From Methylophaga sp. 41_12_T18 (lineage in GTDB: Bacteria > Pseudomonadota > Gammaproteobacteria > Nitrosococcales > Methylophagaceae): a stretch of 61,957 bases of DNA. Location: the NCBI GenBank assembly GCA_002163115.1, contig MAAI01000063.1, forward strand, positions 1 through 61,957. The letters run 5' to 3'. The translations under genes were made by a program, and so were the position numbers. This document shows, piece by piece, positions 32,942-42,370 of this stretch; the first letter of the stretch is position 1; every line of letters begins with the position of its first letter. The notes under the pieces are model-generated. The model saw only the letters and a list, made by a program, of their open reading frames with translations. It ran no database searches and was not told the origin of the DNA.

Positions 32942-34075
32942 ATGGAACAATTATTAAATTTATGGCACAACACGGGTATTTACCAAATTGCACCCGGCCA
33001 AGCCTTCATGATTGCCATCGGCATGTTATTGCTTTATTTGGCTATTAAAAAGAACTTTGAACCGCTATTACTGGTTCCAATTGGTTTCGGTGCTGTATTA
33101 GCCAATATTCCTGGTGCAGGATTAGCTGAACCAGGTGGGATTTTATATCTCTTCTATACCGTTGGTATCGAAAGTGGTGCATTTCCGCTCATTATCTTCA
33201 TGGGTGTCGGCGCCATGACTGATTTTGGCCCCCTACTTTCTAACCCGAGAACGTTATTCTTAGGGGCTGCGGCACAATTTGGGATCTTTGCCACATTATT
33301 AGGTGCGGTACTCCTATCAACCTTCGGAATTTTTGACTTCAGCTTAGCTGATGCTGCTGCCATCGGTATTATTGGTGGTGCAGATGGGCCTACCTCCATT
33401 TATGTCGCCAGTAAATTAGCTCCAGATTTATTGGGTGCAATTGCGGTTGCTTCGTATTCATATATGGCTTTGGTACCACTTATCCAACCGCCTATTATGC
33501 GTGCTCTAACTACCGAGTCTGAACGAAAAATAAAAATGGTCCAACAACGTCACGTTTCACATCGTGAAAAAATTGTCTTCCCATTAGTATTATTGCTCTT
33601 AGTTGCCTTCTTACTACCCGATGCTGCTCCATTACTTGGTATGTTCTGTTTCGGTAACTTAATGAAAGAATGTGCTGTAGTTGATCGTTTAAGTAATACC
33701 ACGCAAAACTCTTTGATTAATACGGTGACGATTTTCTTAGGTTTGTCTGTAGGTTCTAAACTTCGGGCTGAGGAATTCTTAGACTTAACTACCTTAGGTA
33801 TTTTAATCTTAGGAATGGTTGCGTTCAGTATTGGTACCGCTTCAGGTGTCATCATGGCCAAACTCATGAATAAAATGAGTAAGACTCAACTCAATCCACT
33901 TATTGGTTCTGCTGGTGTATCTGCTGTGCCTATGGCTTCACGTGTATCAAACAAGCTTGGCTTAGAGTCTGATCCACATAACTTCTTATTAATGCATGCC
34001 ATGGGACCAAACGTAGCCGGTGTTATTGGTTCAGCAGTTGCAGCTGGTGTACTGATTAACTACGTAGCTGGTTAA
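32942..34075 (+). CDS. oadB: Oxaloacetate decarboxylase beta chain (Na+ pump)
   Basis: A 377-residue integral membrane subunit with about nine helices. It matches OadB throughout, including [11 protein letters not shown] and the ion-site motif [20 protein letters not shown] with its essential aspartate. The C-terminal [19 protein letters not shown] and [18 protein letters not shown] are also diagnostic. It decarboxylates carboxybiotin and exports Na+ in the process. The operon ends with a strong terminator. Na+ export fits a cell with a sodium-based bioenergetic component. Confidence 0.97.
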   Translation: MEQLLNLWHNTGIYQIAPGQAFMIAIGMLLLYLAIKKNFEPLLLVPIGFGAVLANIPGAGLAEPGGILYLFYTVGIESGAFPLIIFMGVGAMTDFGPLLSNPRTLFLGAAAQFGIFATLLGAVLLSTFGIFDFSLADAAAIGIIGGADGPTSIYVASKLAPDLLGAIAVASYSYMALVPLIQPPIMRALTTESERKIKMVQQRHVSHREKIVFPLVLLLLVAFLLPDAAPLLGMFCFGNLMKECAVVDRLSNTTQNSLINTVTIFLGLSVGSKLRAEEFLDLTTLGILILGMVAFSIGTASGVIMAKLMNKMSKTQLNPLIGSAGVSAVPMASRVSNKLGLESDPHNFLLMHAMGPNVAGVIGSAVAAGVLINYVAG

Positions 34076-34087
34076 CAAATTACGATA

Positions 34088-34120
34088 TTAAGACACCTTG
34101 AAGTCATCAAGGTGTCTTAA
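34088..34120 (+). terminator. Terminator of the oadGAB operon
   Basis: A perfect 14-bp stem TTAAGACACCTTGA/TCAAGGTGTCTTAA with a 5-base loop directly follows the oadB stop and leads into TTATTG. It abuts the stop of the convergent gene and may serve both. Confidence 0.85.
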
Positions 34121-34423
34121 TTATTGTTCTAACCTGGCTGTAGCCACTTTACTGCCTGTTCCCTTAATTACACACACATCCGCAGTTATAAACCGCCCTG
34201 GACTCACTAAAGCAGTCCACTTGCCACCCTCTAAACTCAAATCTTTTGGTCCATTCATCGATACACTTTCGCGATGGCCCAGTTGAATCATTTGCTGTTT
34301 AGACATGCCTGACTCAAGCTGTTCACAAAAATTATTCACTTTATCAGTCTGCCAAACATAATAGACCGGATAAATAATCACTAATACAACCAAATATTGA
34401 ATACTATTAACTAATCGCTTCAT
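34121..34423 (-). CDS. Small membrane-anchored protein, hypothetical
   Basis: A 100-residue protein with an N-terminal membrane anchor (YLVVLVIIYPVYYVW) and a short periplasmic part. The stretch NNFCEQLESGMSKQQMIQLG resembles the start of SmpA/OmlA-like small modules, and a final disulfide pair is possible. I use the ATG at 34423, which follows GAGGGTAAGGTA; the longer frame from 34465 adds non-conserved residues. Family not recognised with certainty. Confidence 0.65.
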   Translation of the reverse strand: MKRLVNSIQYLVVLVIIYPVYYVWQTDKVNNFCEQLESGMSKQQMIQLGHRESVSMNGPKDLSLEGGKWTALVSPGRFITADVCVIKGTGSKVATARLEQ

Positions 34424-34537
34424 TACCTTACCCTCTAAGGTTCCTAATTTAAATATGGCCGCCATTATAATGAGTTAAATCAATAAGGTTAATGAACAAG
34501 CTCACACATTTAATAAATTTTAAATCGCTTCACCTTC

Positions 34538-34903
34538 TCAATCTTTGTTTAATAGATCACCCAACACCGCAAAAGGATTATGAGTCGCATCATTTACTGT
34601 TGTTGCTGAGTTAGTCGTACCATAGCGAATTTGGTCAATATATCTTGAGTGCTCATTGTCATGACAATACAAACAAAGTAGCTCCCAATTACTACCATCA
34701 TTAGGATTATTGTCATGGTCATGGTCCCGATGATGTACCGTCAATTCGCGTAGGTTTATCCTGGTAAATTCACGTGAACAACGTCCACAGATCCACGGAT
34801 ACAATTTAAGTGCACGTTCACGATAGCCTTGCTCGCGATCAGCTTGATACTTTTTGGCTTGCGCCACAATGTCATCTAAACGCTTATTCTTGTCTGCTGC
34901 CAT
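34538..34903 (-). CDS. yajD: YajD family HNH nuclease
   Basis: A 121-residue protein of the YajD family. The HNH core is LRELTVHHRDHDHDNNP followed by NWELLCLYCHDNEH. The zinc-binding cysteine pairs are CGRC and CLYC. A basic N-terminal helix precedes them. The metal-finger histidine, asparagine and histidine positions are in place, so DNA cleavage is plausible, but the physiological role of YajD is not known. It is a conserved single gene, here divergent from the S4-domain protein. Confidence 0.94.
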   Translation of the reverse strand: MAADKNKRLDDIVAQAKKYQADREQGYRERALKLYPWICGRCSREFTRINLRELTVHHRDHDHDNNPNDGSNWELLCLYCHDNEHSRYIDQIRYGTTNSATTVNDATHNPFAVLGDLLNKD

Positions 34904-35132
34904 TACTTTTTATCCTTAAACCCCATAAATTTATCTTATTTATTACTCACTCTTTTAACCAGTGAGTTAAACCGGTATCTTCTTCGCCAATAATAACTTA
35001 GCGACTGTTTATCACTGTATTTTTAACAAAAAACAGTGGCTTTATATCAATGTCATTTGCAAAACGATATAAAAGCCCTTAACCAATAAGCAGTACACTA
35101 TCACTCTTAACTGTAATCCTAAGACAATAATC

Positions 35133-35354
35133 ATGACTCAAAATATCACTATTGTGAAACTAGAAAAATCGCCTACCGAACTATATAAAATCTTAAAGTT
35201 TGAAGGCTTAGCCTCAAGTGGCGCTGAAGCAAAAATATTTATAGCCGATGGTCAAGTTACTGTAAATGATGCAATCGAATTGCAGAAGCGCAAAAAAATT
35301 GTCGCTGGCGATCGCATTATCTTTGCTGATCATACCTTAGATATAATCACTTAA
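35133..35354 (+). CDS. ybcJ: S4-domain RNA-binding protein (YbcJ family)
   Basis: A 73-residue protein that is one S4 domain: YKILKFEGLASSGAEAKIFI followed by VTVNDAIELQKRKKI, the signature helix-turn that contacts structured RNA. The length matches YbcJ, a small RNA-binding protein of unknown target. The intergenic space before it (34904-35132) shows no other gene. Confidence 0.93.
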   Translation: MTQNITIVKLEKSPTELYKILKFEGLASSGAEAKIFIADGQVTVNDAIELQKRKKIVAGDRIIFADHTLDIIT

Positions 35355-35451
35355 CAGTTACCCAGCGACGTAATATTTAATAAAGCTCATTTCAATTCAT
35401 CTTGCTATAATGTTGCCTCGAATTTTTCGATATTTAGCTTAGGAAATTATC

Positions 35452-35733
35452 ATGGCAAAAGCGACTGCTCGTCACATTTTGGTAGACAGTGAAGAAATCT
35501 GTCTAGAATTAAAAAAAGAAATCGAAGAAGGTGCTGATTTTGGTGATGTAGCCAAACAAAACTCTTCTTGCCCATCAGGTGGCCAAGGCGGCGACTTAGG
35601 TGAATTTAGCCCAGGTATGATGGTGCCAGAATTTGATGAAGTTGTTTTCTCTGCACCTGTTAATACTGTACAAGGTCCAGTTAAAACACAATTTGGTTAT
35701 CACTTATTAGAAGTTACTAGCCGTAGTGAATAA
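35452..35733 (+). CDS. ppiC: Parvulin-type peptidyl-prolyl isomerase
   Basis: A 93-residue single-domain rotamase of the PpiC type. Family marks are ATARHILVDSEE at the start, the GADFGDVAKQNSSCPSGGQG segment, GDLGEFSPGMMVPEFDEVVF and QFGYHLLEVTSR at the end. It catalyses cis-trans isomerisation of X-Pro bonds in the cytoplasm. A second parvulin gene, with 92 residues, lies at 58325; the two share the fold but only some of their residues, so they look like ancient paralogues. A terminator follows. Confidence 0.95.
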   Translation: MAKATARHILVDSEEICLELKKEIEEGADFGDVAKQNSSCPSGGQGGDLGEFSPGMMVPEFDEVVFSAPVNTVQGPVKTQFGYHLLEVTSRSE

Positions 35734-35767
35734 GCAGATATAGAACATCGTTTAGATACGATTTCTA

Positions 35768-35803
35768 CAAAAAAGCCTTATCAGTGTTGATAAGGCTTTT
35801 TTT
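35768..35803. terminator. Bidirectional terminator between ppiC and the DinG-like gene
   Basis: Stem AAAAAAGCCTTATCA/TGATAAGGCTTTTTT with a four-base loop and T-runs on both strands, between two convergent genes. Confidence 0.92.
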
Positions 35804-35807
35804 ATGA

Positions 35808-37886
35808 CTAAGAAATAACACGGTAATTCGGTAAGTGCTGCAAAAGCTGCTTACCATATGCCTTGGTTAACAAGCGTCGGTCCAGAATGGTGATTCGCCC
35901 CGAATCCGTTTCTTTACGTAATAAACGGCCACAAGCTTGAATTAATCTAATACTTACTGCTGGCAACGATAATGCTACAAATGGTTGACCACCTGATCGT
36001 AAAATCCATTCTTGTTTAGCTTGCTCAATAGGTCGAGTAAATACTGGAAAAGGTAGTTTGGTAATCACCACATGGCTACACAAATTACCGGGTAAATCGA
36101 CGCCTTCAGCAAATCTATCCATACCAAATATAATACTGCCCTTACCTGCTGCTATTCGTTGGCTATGTTCAATAATCATATTTTTAGGCGATAACTTATC
36201 GCCTTGCAATAAAACTAGCTTGGTAAGTTGGCTAGGCAAACTTTGATAAACCGTATCCATCACCTGTTTTGAGGTGAATAATACTAAGGTCGCTTCTTCT
36301 TTATCGATCACACTGATAAGTTGCTGGGCCACCTCTTGTTGCCATAGAGCAAAGTTATCATTGGGCAATGCCTTCATCGCGGGCAAAAACAAACTGGCTT
36401 GATTGGCATAATCAAATGGTGACTTGACCGCTAAGAAATGGCTTTCATTAAAACGATAGAGTCCTGAATCCATCCTAAATCGTTGAAACAAGCCCATGCC
36501 GCGCAGAGTTGCCGATGTCATCACCACGCCATAAGCACGGTTCCACAAACTTTTTTCTAAAAAATAGGCTGCCGTCATAGGTCCGGCATTAATCACTAAT
36601 GTCGCTTGTTTCGCAAAGGTTTCATATGATAACCATCGTACATTTGGCGGCCGGTCAGGTTTATCTTCATCTAAAAACAGGCCCATAAAATCAATTACAT
36701 AACCAAAGATATTTTGCACAGTACCGACTTGTGGCAACAGCACTTCGGCTACTTTATTAGCCATCTGTTGATTTTCAACCGCATCTTTAATCCATTTGGC
36801 AAACACCGCATAGTGTTTATAAATCACATTAGCGCGTTGATATAAACTATGACATGGCACTAATAATGCCTGCACCAGTTCACTTTGCCAAAAGATACGT
36901 GGTTCACTGACCTTGCCATTGATAACATCTTTAACTAATTGATCACTTTGTAATAATGTTTCTATTTGTTGCAAGATACTGACCACCGCAGGTAGATCAC
37001 GCCGTAACTCCATCAACATATAACCAAAATCATGTTGGCGATGAGCCAACAATTTGGGGATTTTCTTCAGAACCGAATCAGCAATCTCGGCCGTTTGATA
37101 AATTTGGACAAAGTTTAATGCTTTCGCAGCATGATCCAATGCTTTTTGTGGCAAATTGTGGGCTTCATCAAAGACAAATAAAACCTCTTCTGGATTAGGT
37201 AAAACCAAGCCACCGCCTAAATCCGCATCACTCAATACTAAGTCATGATTAGCCACCACAACATTAGCTGTCGCCATTTCACGCTTCACCATATAATACG
37301 GGCAACGCATGAATTTAGAACAACTTTTACCTGCGCACCCCTCTGAATCTGTTGATATCTGATGCCAAATCTCAGGCACAATCGTCTCTTTACGACTGTC
37401 ACGATCACCATCCCAGGCTTGCGTATCCCACTGCTGTAATATTTTTGCTGCTTGTTGACGTTGCTGAGCATGGGCAAACTTGCTATCCACATCAAAGCCC
37501 AGCTCTTGCTGCTGTTCAGTTTCAACAAATGACACTAGCTTACTAGGACAAAGATAACGACGACGACCTTTCGCCTGAACAAACTTTAAAGGTTCTTCTA
37601 AACTCTGAGCAAATAAGGGGAGATCTTTTTGCATTAACTGCTGCTGGAGGTTGACTGTCGCAGTACTAATCACCAACATCTTTTTATTCGCCAAGGCAGC
37701 GGTAATTGCCCCCGCTAAATAGGCTAAGGTCTTACCCACACCCGTTGGTGCTTCTACCACGGCCATACGTTGTTGTGCCGGCCGTTTCATACAGTCAGCA
37801 ATAAACTGGCTCATCTCAACTTGCTGAGGACGAGCATTAAAGTCTGGCATCGAATTCTCGATGCGTTGAAATACCTTGTTAACCAA
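35808..37886 (-). CDS. dinG: DinG-family ATP-dependent DNA helicase
   Basis: A 692-residue XPD/DinG-type superfamily 2 helicase. Walker A is VVEAPTGVGKTLAYL (about 43-57) and the DEAH box is FVFDEAHNLP. The iron-sulfur cysteines are present: one in RRRYLCPSKL and three in CAGKSCSKFMRCPYY, matching the four-cysteine cluster of DinG. Motif VI is seen in SIRLIQACGRLLRKETDSGR. It unwinds DNA 5' to 3' with ATP, acting in replication or repair. The length is close to E. coli DinG (716). DinG and YoaA are hard to tell apart by eye, but the 4Fe-4S insertion and length favour DinG. Confidence 0.88.
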   Translation of the reverse strand: MVNKVFQRIENSMPDFNARPQQVEMSQFIADCMKRPAQQRMAVVEAPTGVGKTLAYLAGAITAALANKKMLVISTATVNLQQQLMQKDLPLFAQSLEEPLKFVQAKGRRRYLCPSKLVSFVETEQQQELGFDVDSKFAHAQQRQQAAKILQQWDTQAWDGDRDSRKETIVPEIWHQISTDSEGCAGKSCSKFMRCPYYMVKREMATANVVVANHDLVLSDADLGGGLVLPNPEEVLFVFDEAHNLPQKALDHAAKALNFVQIYQTAEIADSVLKKIPKLLAHRQHDFGYMLMELRRDLPAVVSILQQIETLLQSDQLVKDVINGKVSEPRIFWQSELVQALLVPCHSLYQRANVIYKHYAVFAKWIKDAVENQQMANKVAEVLLPQVGTVQNIFGYVIDFMGLFLDEDKPDRPPNVRWLSYETFAKQATLVINAGPMTAAYFLEKSLWNRAYGVVMTSATLRGMGLFQRFRMDSGLYRFNESHFLAVKSPFDYANQASLFLPAMKALPNDNFALWQQEVAQQLISVIDKEEATLVLFTSKQVMDTVYQSLPSQLTKLVLLQGDKLSPKNMIIEHSQRIAAGKGSIIFGMDRFAEGVDLPGNLCSHVVITKLPFPVFTRPIEQAKQEWILRSGGQPFVALSLPAVSIRLIQACGRLLRKETDSGRITILDRRLLTKAYGKQLLQHLPNYRVIS

Positions 37887-37888
37887 AT

Positions 37889-38893
37889 TTACAGCCTAAC
37901 TTTTACTTCGTTAATTAACGGCTGCTGCGTTACAAAAGCTACAATATTGGCCACTGTTGTTTCTGAAATATGACGCAAAGCTTCTTTAGTAAAATAGGCT
38001 TGGTGACCAGTGATTAATACATTGGGTAAGGTTATCAAGCGTTGAAATACATCATCTTGAATTATTTCTGATGAATGGTCATCAAAAAACAAGCTACCTT
38101 CTTGCTCATATACATCCATGCCCAAGTAAGCCACTTTATGTTTTTTTAATGCTGACAATACAGCGGCGGTATCAACTAATCCGCCTCGGCTGGTATTAAT
38201 CAGCATCACACCTTGCTTCATCTTTAAAATAGCACCAGTATCGATAATATAGCGAGTATCTTCAGTCAGAGGGCAATGCAGGGAAATAATGTCTGACTCC
38301 ATCAGTAGTTGATCTAATGCAACCACTTCGAAGCCTTGGTCGATACAGGGTTGTGGATTGATCGGCTCATGAATGATTACTTCACAGCCAAAAGCTGACA
38401 TCCGCTCCCCTACTAAGCGACCAATTTTACCACCACCGATAATGCCAACTTTTTTGCCATGAAAGTCAAAACCCAACAGCCCATCCAGTGAAAAATTGCC
38501 ATCTCTTACTCGATTATAAGAGCGAGGTAGTTTTCGGCTTAATGCCAACATCAGCGCGACAGTATGTTCAGCTACCGCATAAGGTGAATAAGCAGGTACA
38601 TTGACCACACTAATGCCTAACTGTTTAGCAACGGCTAGATCAACTTGGTTATAACCTGCACAGCGTAGTGCAATTAACTCAGTACCACCTGCTGCCAACA
38701 CTTCTAATGTATCTGTATTTAAATCATCATTTACAAATGCACTGACTATTTGCGCACCGTTTGCCATCGTTGCAGTAGTTGAATTTAAGTTTAGATCATA
38801 GCAACGAAAATTAACATCATCCGTCGAAGCCTGTACTAGATACGCTTCATCATATGGCTTGGCGCTAAACGCAACGACGTGATTCGGATTCAT
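37889..38893 (-). CDS. ldhA: 2-hydroxyacid dehydrogenase (D-lactate dehydrogenase-like)
   Basis: A 334-residue NAD-dependent D-2-hydroxyacid dehydrogenase. Key features are the GKKVGIIGGGKIGRLVGERM dinucleotide-binding loop, the catalytic arginine in LINTSRGGLVDTAA, the LHCPLTEDTRYIID loop, and the catalytic histidine in LITGHQAYFTKEAL. This combination matches LdhA (fermentative D-lactate dehydrogenase). It reduces pyruvate to D-lactate with NADH. It is adjacent to and codirectional with the dinG-type gene, with only two bases between, which probably reflects compact packing rather than a common pathway. Confidence 0.92.
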   Translation of the reverse strand: MNPNHVVAFSAKPYDEAYLVQASTDDVNFRCYDLNLNSTTATMANGAQIVSAFVNDDLNTDTLEVLAAGGTELIALRCAGYNQVDLAVAKQLGISVVNVPAYSPYAVAEHTVALMLALSRKLPRSYNRVRDGNFSLDGLLGFDFHGKKVGIIGGGKIGRLVGERMSAFGCEVIIHEPINPQPCIDQGFEVVALDQLLMESDIISLHCPLTEDTRYIIDTGAILKMKQGVMLINTSRGGLVDTAAVLSALKKHKVAYLGMDVYEQEGSLFFDDHSSEIIQDDVFQRLITLPNVLITGHQAYFTKEALRHISETTVANIVAFVTQQPLINEVKVRL

Positions 38894-39047
38894 GACTGCC
38901 TATCTCTAAAATTAAGCTAGTAGTTTGCTAAGCTTCTGTGCAATCAGCAATCTTTATTTCAGCATTAATTAATTTATCTATCTATAAGCTGGATATTTTG
39001 AACTAATTAGCTTTTCATCAGGTGAAAACTTCACCCTAAAAGCCTAA

Positions 39048-41114
39048 TTATTTTTGTTGATAATATCCTGACCGTTGCATCTGCTTTTTAACCAACTTTT
39101 GAGATTGTCTTAACGCGGCATCAATCGTGGTTTTGCCTTCAATCACATTGACAATCTGCTGACTAACCTGATTACCTAATGCTGGATATTCAGGAATACT
39201 GACAGCTTGTATACCTAAATAAGGTTTTGGCTCACGTGTTGAATCAACCGGATCGGCTGTTTGAATGGCATTCAATACAAAGTCAGCAAATGGTGCTGCT
39301 GCCTGATAAGACTTATTAGCGTAGGTTGATTTTCTAGTGCCTGGCGGCACAGCTTGCCAGCCTTCTTGCTGAGCTACTTTTTCAATATAATTCTTTGATG
39401 TTGCCCACTCTATAAAAGCCAGCGCCTCTTTTTTATGTTTTGAAGACTCAGGAATAGCTAACGACCATACCCATAACCAGTGACTACCTTTATCTGTCAC
39501 CGCTATTGGAGCTGAGGTAAATCCTACATGTTGATGTACTTTTGACTTCTGCGGATTGAATAACAAACCGGCTGCCACTGTGGCATCTATCCACATTGCA
39601 CATTGACCATTGGAGAATAGTTCTAAATTTTGATTGAAACCATTACCACTTACATTAGGCGGGCCATAATTTCTAACCAGGTCTATATACATTTCTACAG
39701 CTTGGTGCCATTCAGGACTATCTAATAACGGCTGCCAATCATTATCAAACCATCGACCACCATAGGCATTAACCATCGTATTCACGATAGCCATATTGGC
39801 ACCCCAACCGGTATTACCTCGTAAACACAAACCATAGAAATCGTGTTCTGGCTCATGAACCTTAGCGGCTAGACGTTTAATATCCTCAAAACTAGGCTGT
39901 TTTGGCATGGTCAGTCCGGCTTGTTCAAATACATCGGTACGATAAAAGGTCATCGAACTTTCAGCATAAAAAGGTAAAGCATAAACTTGATCTTGATACG
40001 ACAACATACCTTTAACTGTCGTTAACATATCATTAAGATCATACTCATCACTCAAGTTGGATAACGGTGATAACCAACCATGTTCAGCCCAAATAGGTGC
40101 TTCAAAACCACCAATGGTCATCACATCAAATCGGCCATCATCAATCGCCAAATCGCTTAATAAACGTCGTCGTAATACAGTTTCATCTAATATTCGCCAC
40201 TCTAAATCAATATCAGGATGTAAGGCCTCATATTGTTCTGATAGCTCCTGCATGACGACCATATCCCGATTATTAACAGTGGCTATGGTTAAGGTCGTTT
40301 TATCACTTGAGCTGTCTTTGTTTTCAGTCAGGCCGTGTTTAGACAGTAACTCTGCTAACTGGCCGTCTTTTTTTACTAACTCTAAACCACGGTTAAAGTC
40401 ACTCGCCAATTGCTGGTAATTATCAAAATGTTTAGAGAACGCGATATGAAAAGGACGGCTAATCAATGGCGGCCGCATAAAATCTAATTGGCCGATAAGA
40501 TGTGGCCGATAACCCACCATTAGATCCGCAGCCGTATATTTATCAATAACAGCAAAATCAATACGGCCGGCCGCTAAAATATCTAAATTTTGAATATCAT
40601 CCTTGATATAAAATTTCTTATTTTCAGGTACTGAAGAAAACAATGATTCCACTTCAGTTCCTCGTACTAGACCAAACGAGTAATAACGTAAATCCTGTAG
40701 CGATCGTTTAATGTCTATTCTGGGATCGCTGCCAAACTTAACTGGCAACTCTTTCTTTTTTAATAAGCCAACATTATCGCCAGGAAATGGAGATGAAAAG
40801 ATAAAGTCTCCTAACAAGGACACATCATAATTAGTAGGCAGTAAGCCCGAAACAAATCCTGTTTCCGATAAACGTTTTGCCCGGTTAACCGGGTAGTACT
40901 TTATAGTGAGCTCATAGCCTACCCTTTCAAATGCAAGAGTCACTAATTCATGAACATAGCCTTGTTCCTCAAGCAGTCTACCTATATAGGGTTCACGCTC
41001 AGAAGTGGCTAAAACAATCTGTTTTTTATCGTGATCGTCACCTTCAACACTGACACTAACAAAAAGTAATAACAGTAGGAATATTTTGAGGATAAATGTG
41101 TTGTGTCTCATTAT
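39048..41114 (-). CDS. Double periplasmic solute-binding protein (SBP_bac_3 plus SBP_bac_1 fusion)
   Basis: A 688-residue exported protein with two complete binding-protein modules. After a signal peptide (ILKIFLLLLLFVSVSVEG), residues about 30-265 form a family 3 (amino-acid type) module: IVLATSEREPYIGRLLEEQG, RFDFAVIDKYTAADLMVGYR-like strands. From about 275, TLTIATVNNRDMVVMQELSE starts a family 1 (sugar/MalE-type) module with GGFEAPIWAEHGWL and LPFYAESSMTFYRTD. No kinase, permease or ATPase gene is next to it. I chose the ATG at 41114 because AAGGAG precedes it. Two fused binding domains of different families are uncommon, and the ligand is unknown. Confidence 0.87.
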   Translation of the reverse strand: MMRHNTFILKIFLLLLLFVSVSVEGDDHDKKQIVLATSEREPYIGRLLEEQGYVHELVTLAFERVGYELTIKYYPVNRAKRLSETGFVSGLLPTNYDVSLLGDFIFSSPFPGDNVGLLKKKELPVKFGSDPRIDIKRSLQDLRYYSFGLVRGTEVESLFSSVPENKKFYIKDDIQNLDILAAGRIDFAVIDKYTAADLMVGYRPHLIGQLDFMRPPLISRPFHIAFSKHFDNYQQLASDFNRGLELVKKDGQLAELLSKHGLTENKDSSSDKTTLTIATVNNRDMVVMQELSEQYEALHPDIDLEWRILDETVLRRRLLSDLAIDDGRFDVMTIGGFEAPIWAEHGWLSPLSNLSDEYDLNDMLTTVKGMLSYQDQVYALPFYAESSMTFYRTDVFEQAGLTMPKQPSFEDIKRLAAKVHEPEHDFYGLCLRGNTGWGANMAIVNTMVNAYGGRWFDNDWQPLLDSPEWHQAVEMYIDLVRNYGPPNVSGNGFNQNLELFSNGQCAMWIDATVAAGLLFNPQKSKVHQHVGFTSAPIAVTDKGSHWLWVWSLAIPESSKHKKEALAFIEWATSKNYIEKVAQQEGWQAVPPGTRKSTYANKSYQAAAPFADFVLNAIQTADPVDSTREPKPYLGIQAVSIPEYPALGNQVSQQIVNVIEGKTTIDAALRQSQKLVKKQMQRSGYYQQK

Positions 41115-41324
41115 TTTCTCCTTATAGAAAATAAGGCAAATCAACTACATCAATTATGGAGAACGTTAACCTAATTTTAAACCTGAAATATAGACTTAGC
41201 AAAACAATTCGCACGAGTAACCCTGCTTACCTTTACCCATCTTTACACTGTGCTTTACTCCAATTATCAATCACTAAAGGCATACTAGCATCGAACTTAA
41301 TCGTAAATAACCAAAGGAAAAGTT

Positions 41325-41795
41325 ATGAAGAAGACAACCTCAATTATTATTGCAGCTGCCACACTACTTGGTTCGAGTTACGCTATTTTTGCCCATGATC
41401 ATAATGAACAACCTCGTTCAGAACATTCATCAAAACACGATAAATCTCATTCATCTAAGCATGGTAAAAATCAGCCCATTTTTAAAATGATAGAACGTCA
41501 TCTTGAATTGACTGAAGCGCAACAAGCCTCATTAGATAAATTAAAACAGCAACAAAAACCTGAGCATAAAAAGAAGCCAACATTAGAGTATTATTTAACT
41601 CTAGATCCTAGTGCTACCAACTACCAACAAACCATTAACCAACAAGCAGAACTGATCTCACAACAAGTAAAAGATCAATTCCTGTTTGATGCAGCTATGC
41701 ATGCTGACATTTACCAAATTTTAACTGCACCGCAACGTGAACAGTTATTATCAAAACCTAAGAACTGTAAATCAAAAAAGCATGACAAACACTAA
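41325..41795 (+). CDS. Spy/CpxP-like periplasmic protein, histidine-rich
   Basis: A 156-residue exported protein. The signal peptide ends near SSYAIFAHDH. The mature part begins with a His/Lys-rich stretch (HDHNEQPRSEHSSKHDKSHS), which could bind metal. The LTxxQ motifs of the Spy/CpxP family appear as LELTEAQQASL and LTAPQREQL, separated by a helical region. Spy-type proteins are ATP-independent chaperones or metal sensors in the periplasm. The ATG follows AAAGGAAAAG. The next gene, two bases on, encodes a Gly/Pro-rich lipoprotein; the pair is probably one operon. Confidence 0.82.
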   Translation: MKKTTSIIIAAATLLGSSYAIFAHDHNEQPRSEHSSKHDKSHSSKHGKNQPIFKMIERHLELTEAQQASLDKLKQQQKPEHKKKPTLEYYLTLDPSATNYQQTINQQAELISQQVKDQFLFDAAMHADIYQILTAPQREQLLSKPKNCKSKKHDKH

Positions 41796-41797
41796 AT

Positions 41798-42310
41798 ATG
41801 AGCGTGTTAACTAAGTTATTACCTGTCGTTATCGCACTATCAGCTTGCAGTCATAATGATGCTCAGCCTAAACGTAAACCGGCACAGCAAAAAGAAGTAT
41901 TTACAACTGAGATTTCAAACAACGATGAAAAGATATTTAACTTACACCTGAGCAGTGGCTATCAACAAAGGCCTAATGGTAATGGTGGTCCACCAGCAGG
42001 AAATCGTGGAACTCCACCCTCGGGGGATCGTGGAGGCCCCCCTCCTGGCGGTGCTAATGGCGGTAATATGCCGACTAGACAAGGTTCTCAAGGAGGTCAT
42101 GATATTGATGAACAGCAAGTTAGAGAGCAATTAGAGCAGCGGTTAAAAAATCATGTAAATACTACTCAGTATTGCCGTGATGGTTACATTATCCACCATA
42201 CCTTTGTTGGGATGAGTTCACAGATATTGACAGGTGAATGTGTCGAACTTGCGACACAAAATGATCGAATCGATTTCCCCAATGTAGCATCTGCAACATT
42301 AAAGAAATAA
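41798..42310 (+). CDS. Gly/Pro-rich lipoprotein of unknown function
   Basis: A 170-residue protein with a lipobox in ALSACSHND (cysteine about residue 17). A linker of glycine, proline and asparagine (about 58-105, NGGPPAGNRGTPPSGDRGGP) separates it from a C-terminal domain with two cysteines (TQYCRDGY, TGECVEL). The start is two bases after the Spy-like stop, indicating translational coupling. No family is recognised. The pair might be an envelope stress or metal-handling module, by analogy to Spy; this is inference. Confidence 0.7.
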   Translation: MSVLTKLLPVVIALSACSHNDAQPKRKPAQQKEVFTTEISNNDEKIFNLHLSSGYQQRPNGNGGPPAGNRGTPPSGDRGGPPPGGANGGNMPTRQGSQGGHDIDEQQVREQLEQRLKNHVNTTQYCRDGYIIHHTFVGMSSQILTGECVELATQNDRIDFPNVASATLKK

Positions 42311-42315
42311 ACACT

Positions 42316-42357
42316 AAGCCAAGTAGAACTTACTCTCAGTTCTGCTTGGCTTTTTTA
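42316..42357 (+). terminator. Terminator after the Spy-like operon
   Basis: Stem AAGCCAAGTAGAACT pairs with AGTTCTGCTTGGCTT, followed by a run of six T. Confidence 0.88.
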
Positions 42358-42370
42358 TAGTGACACTATC

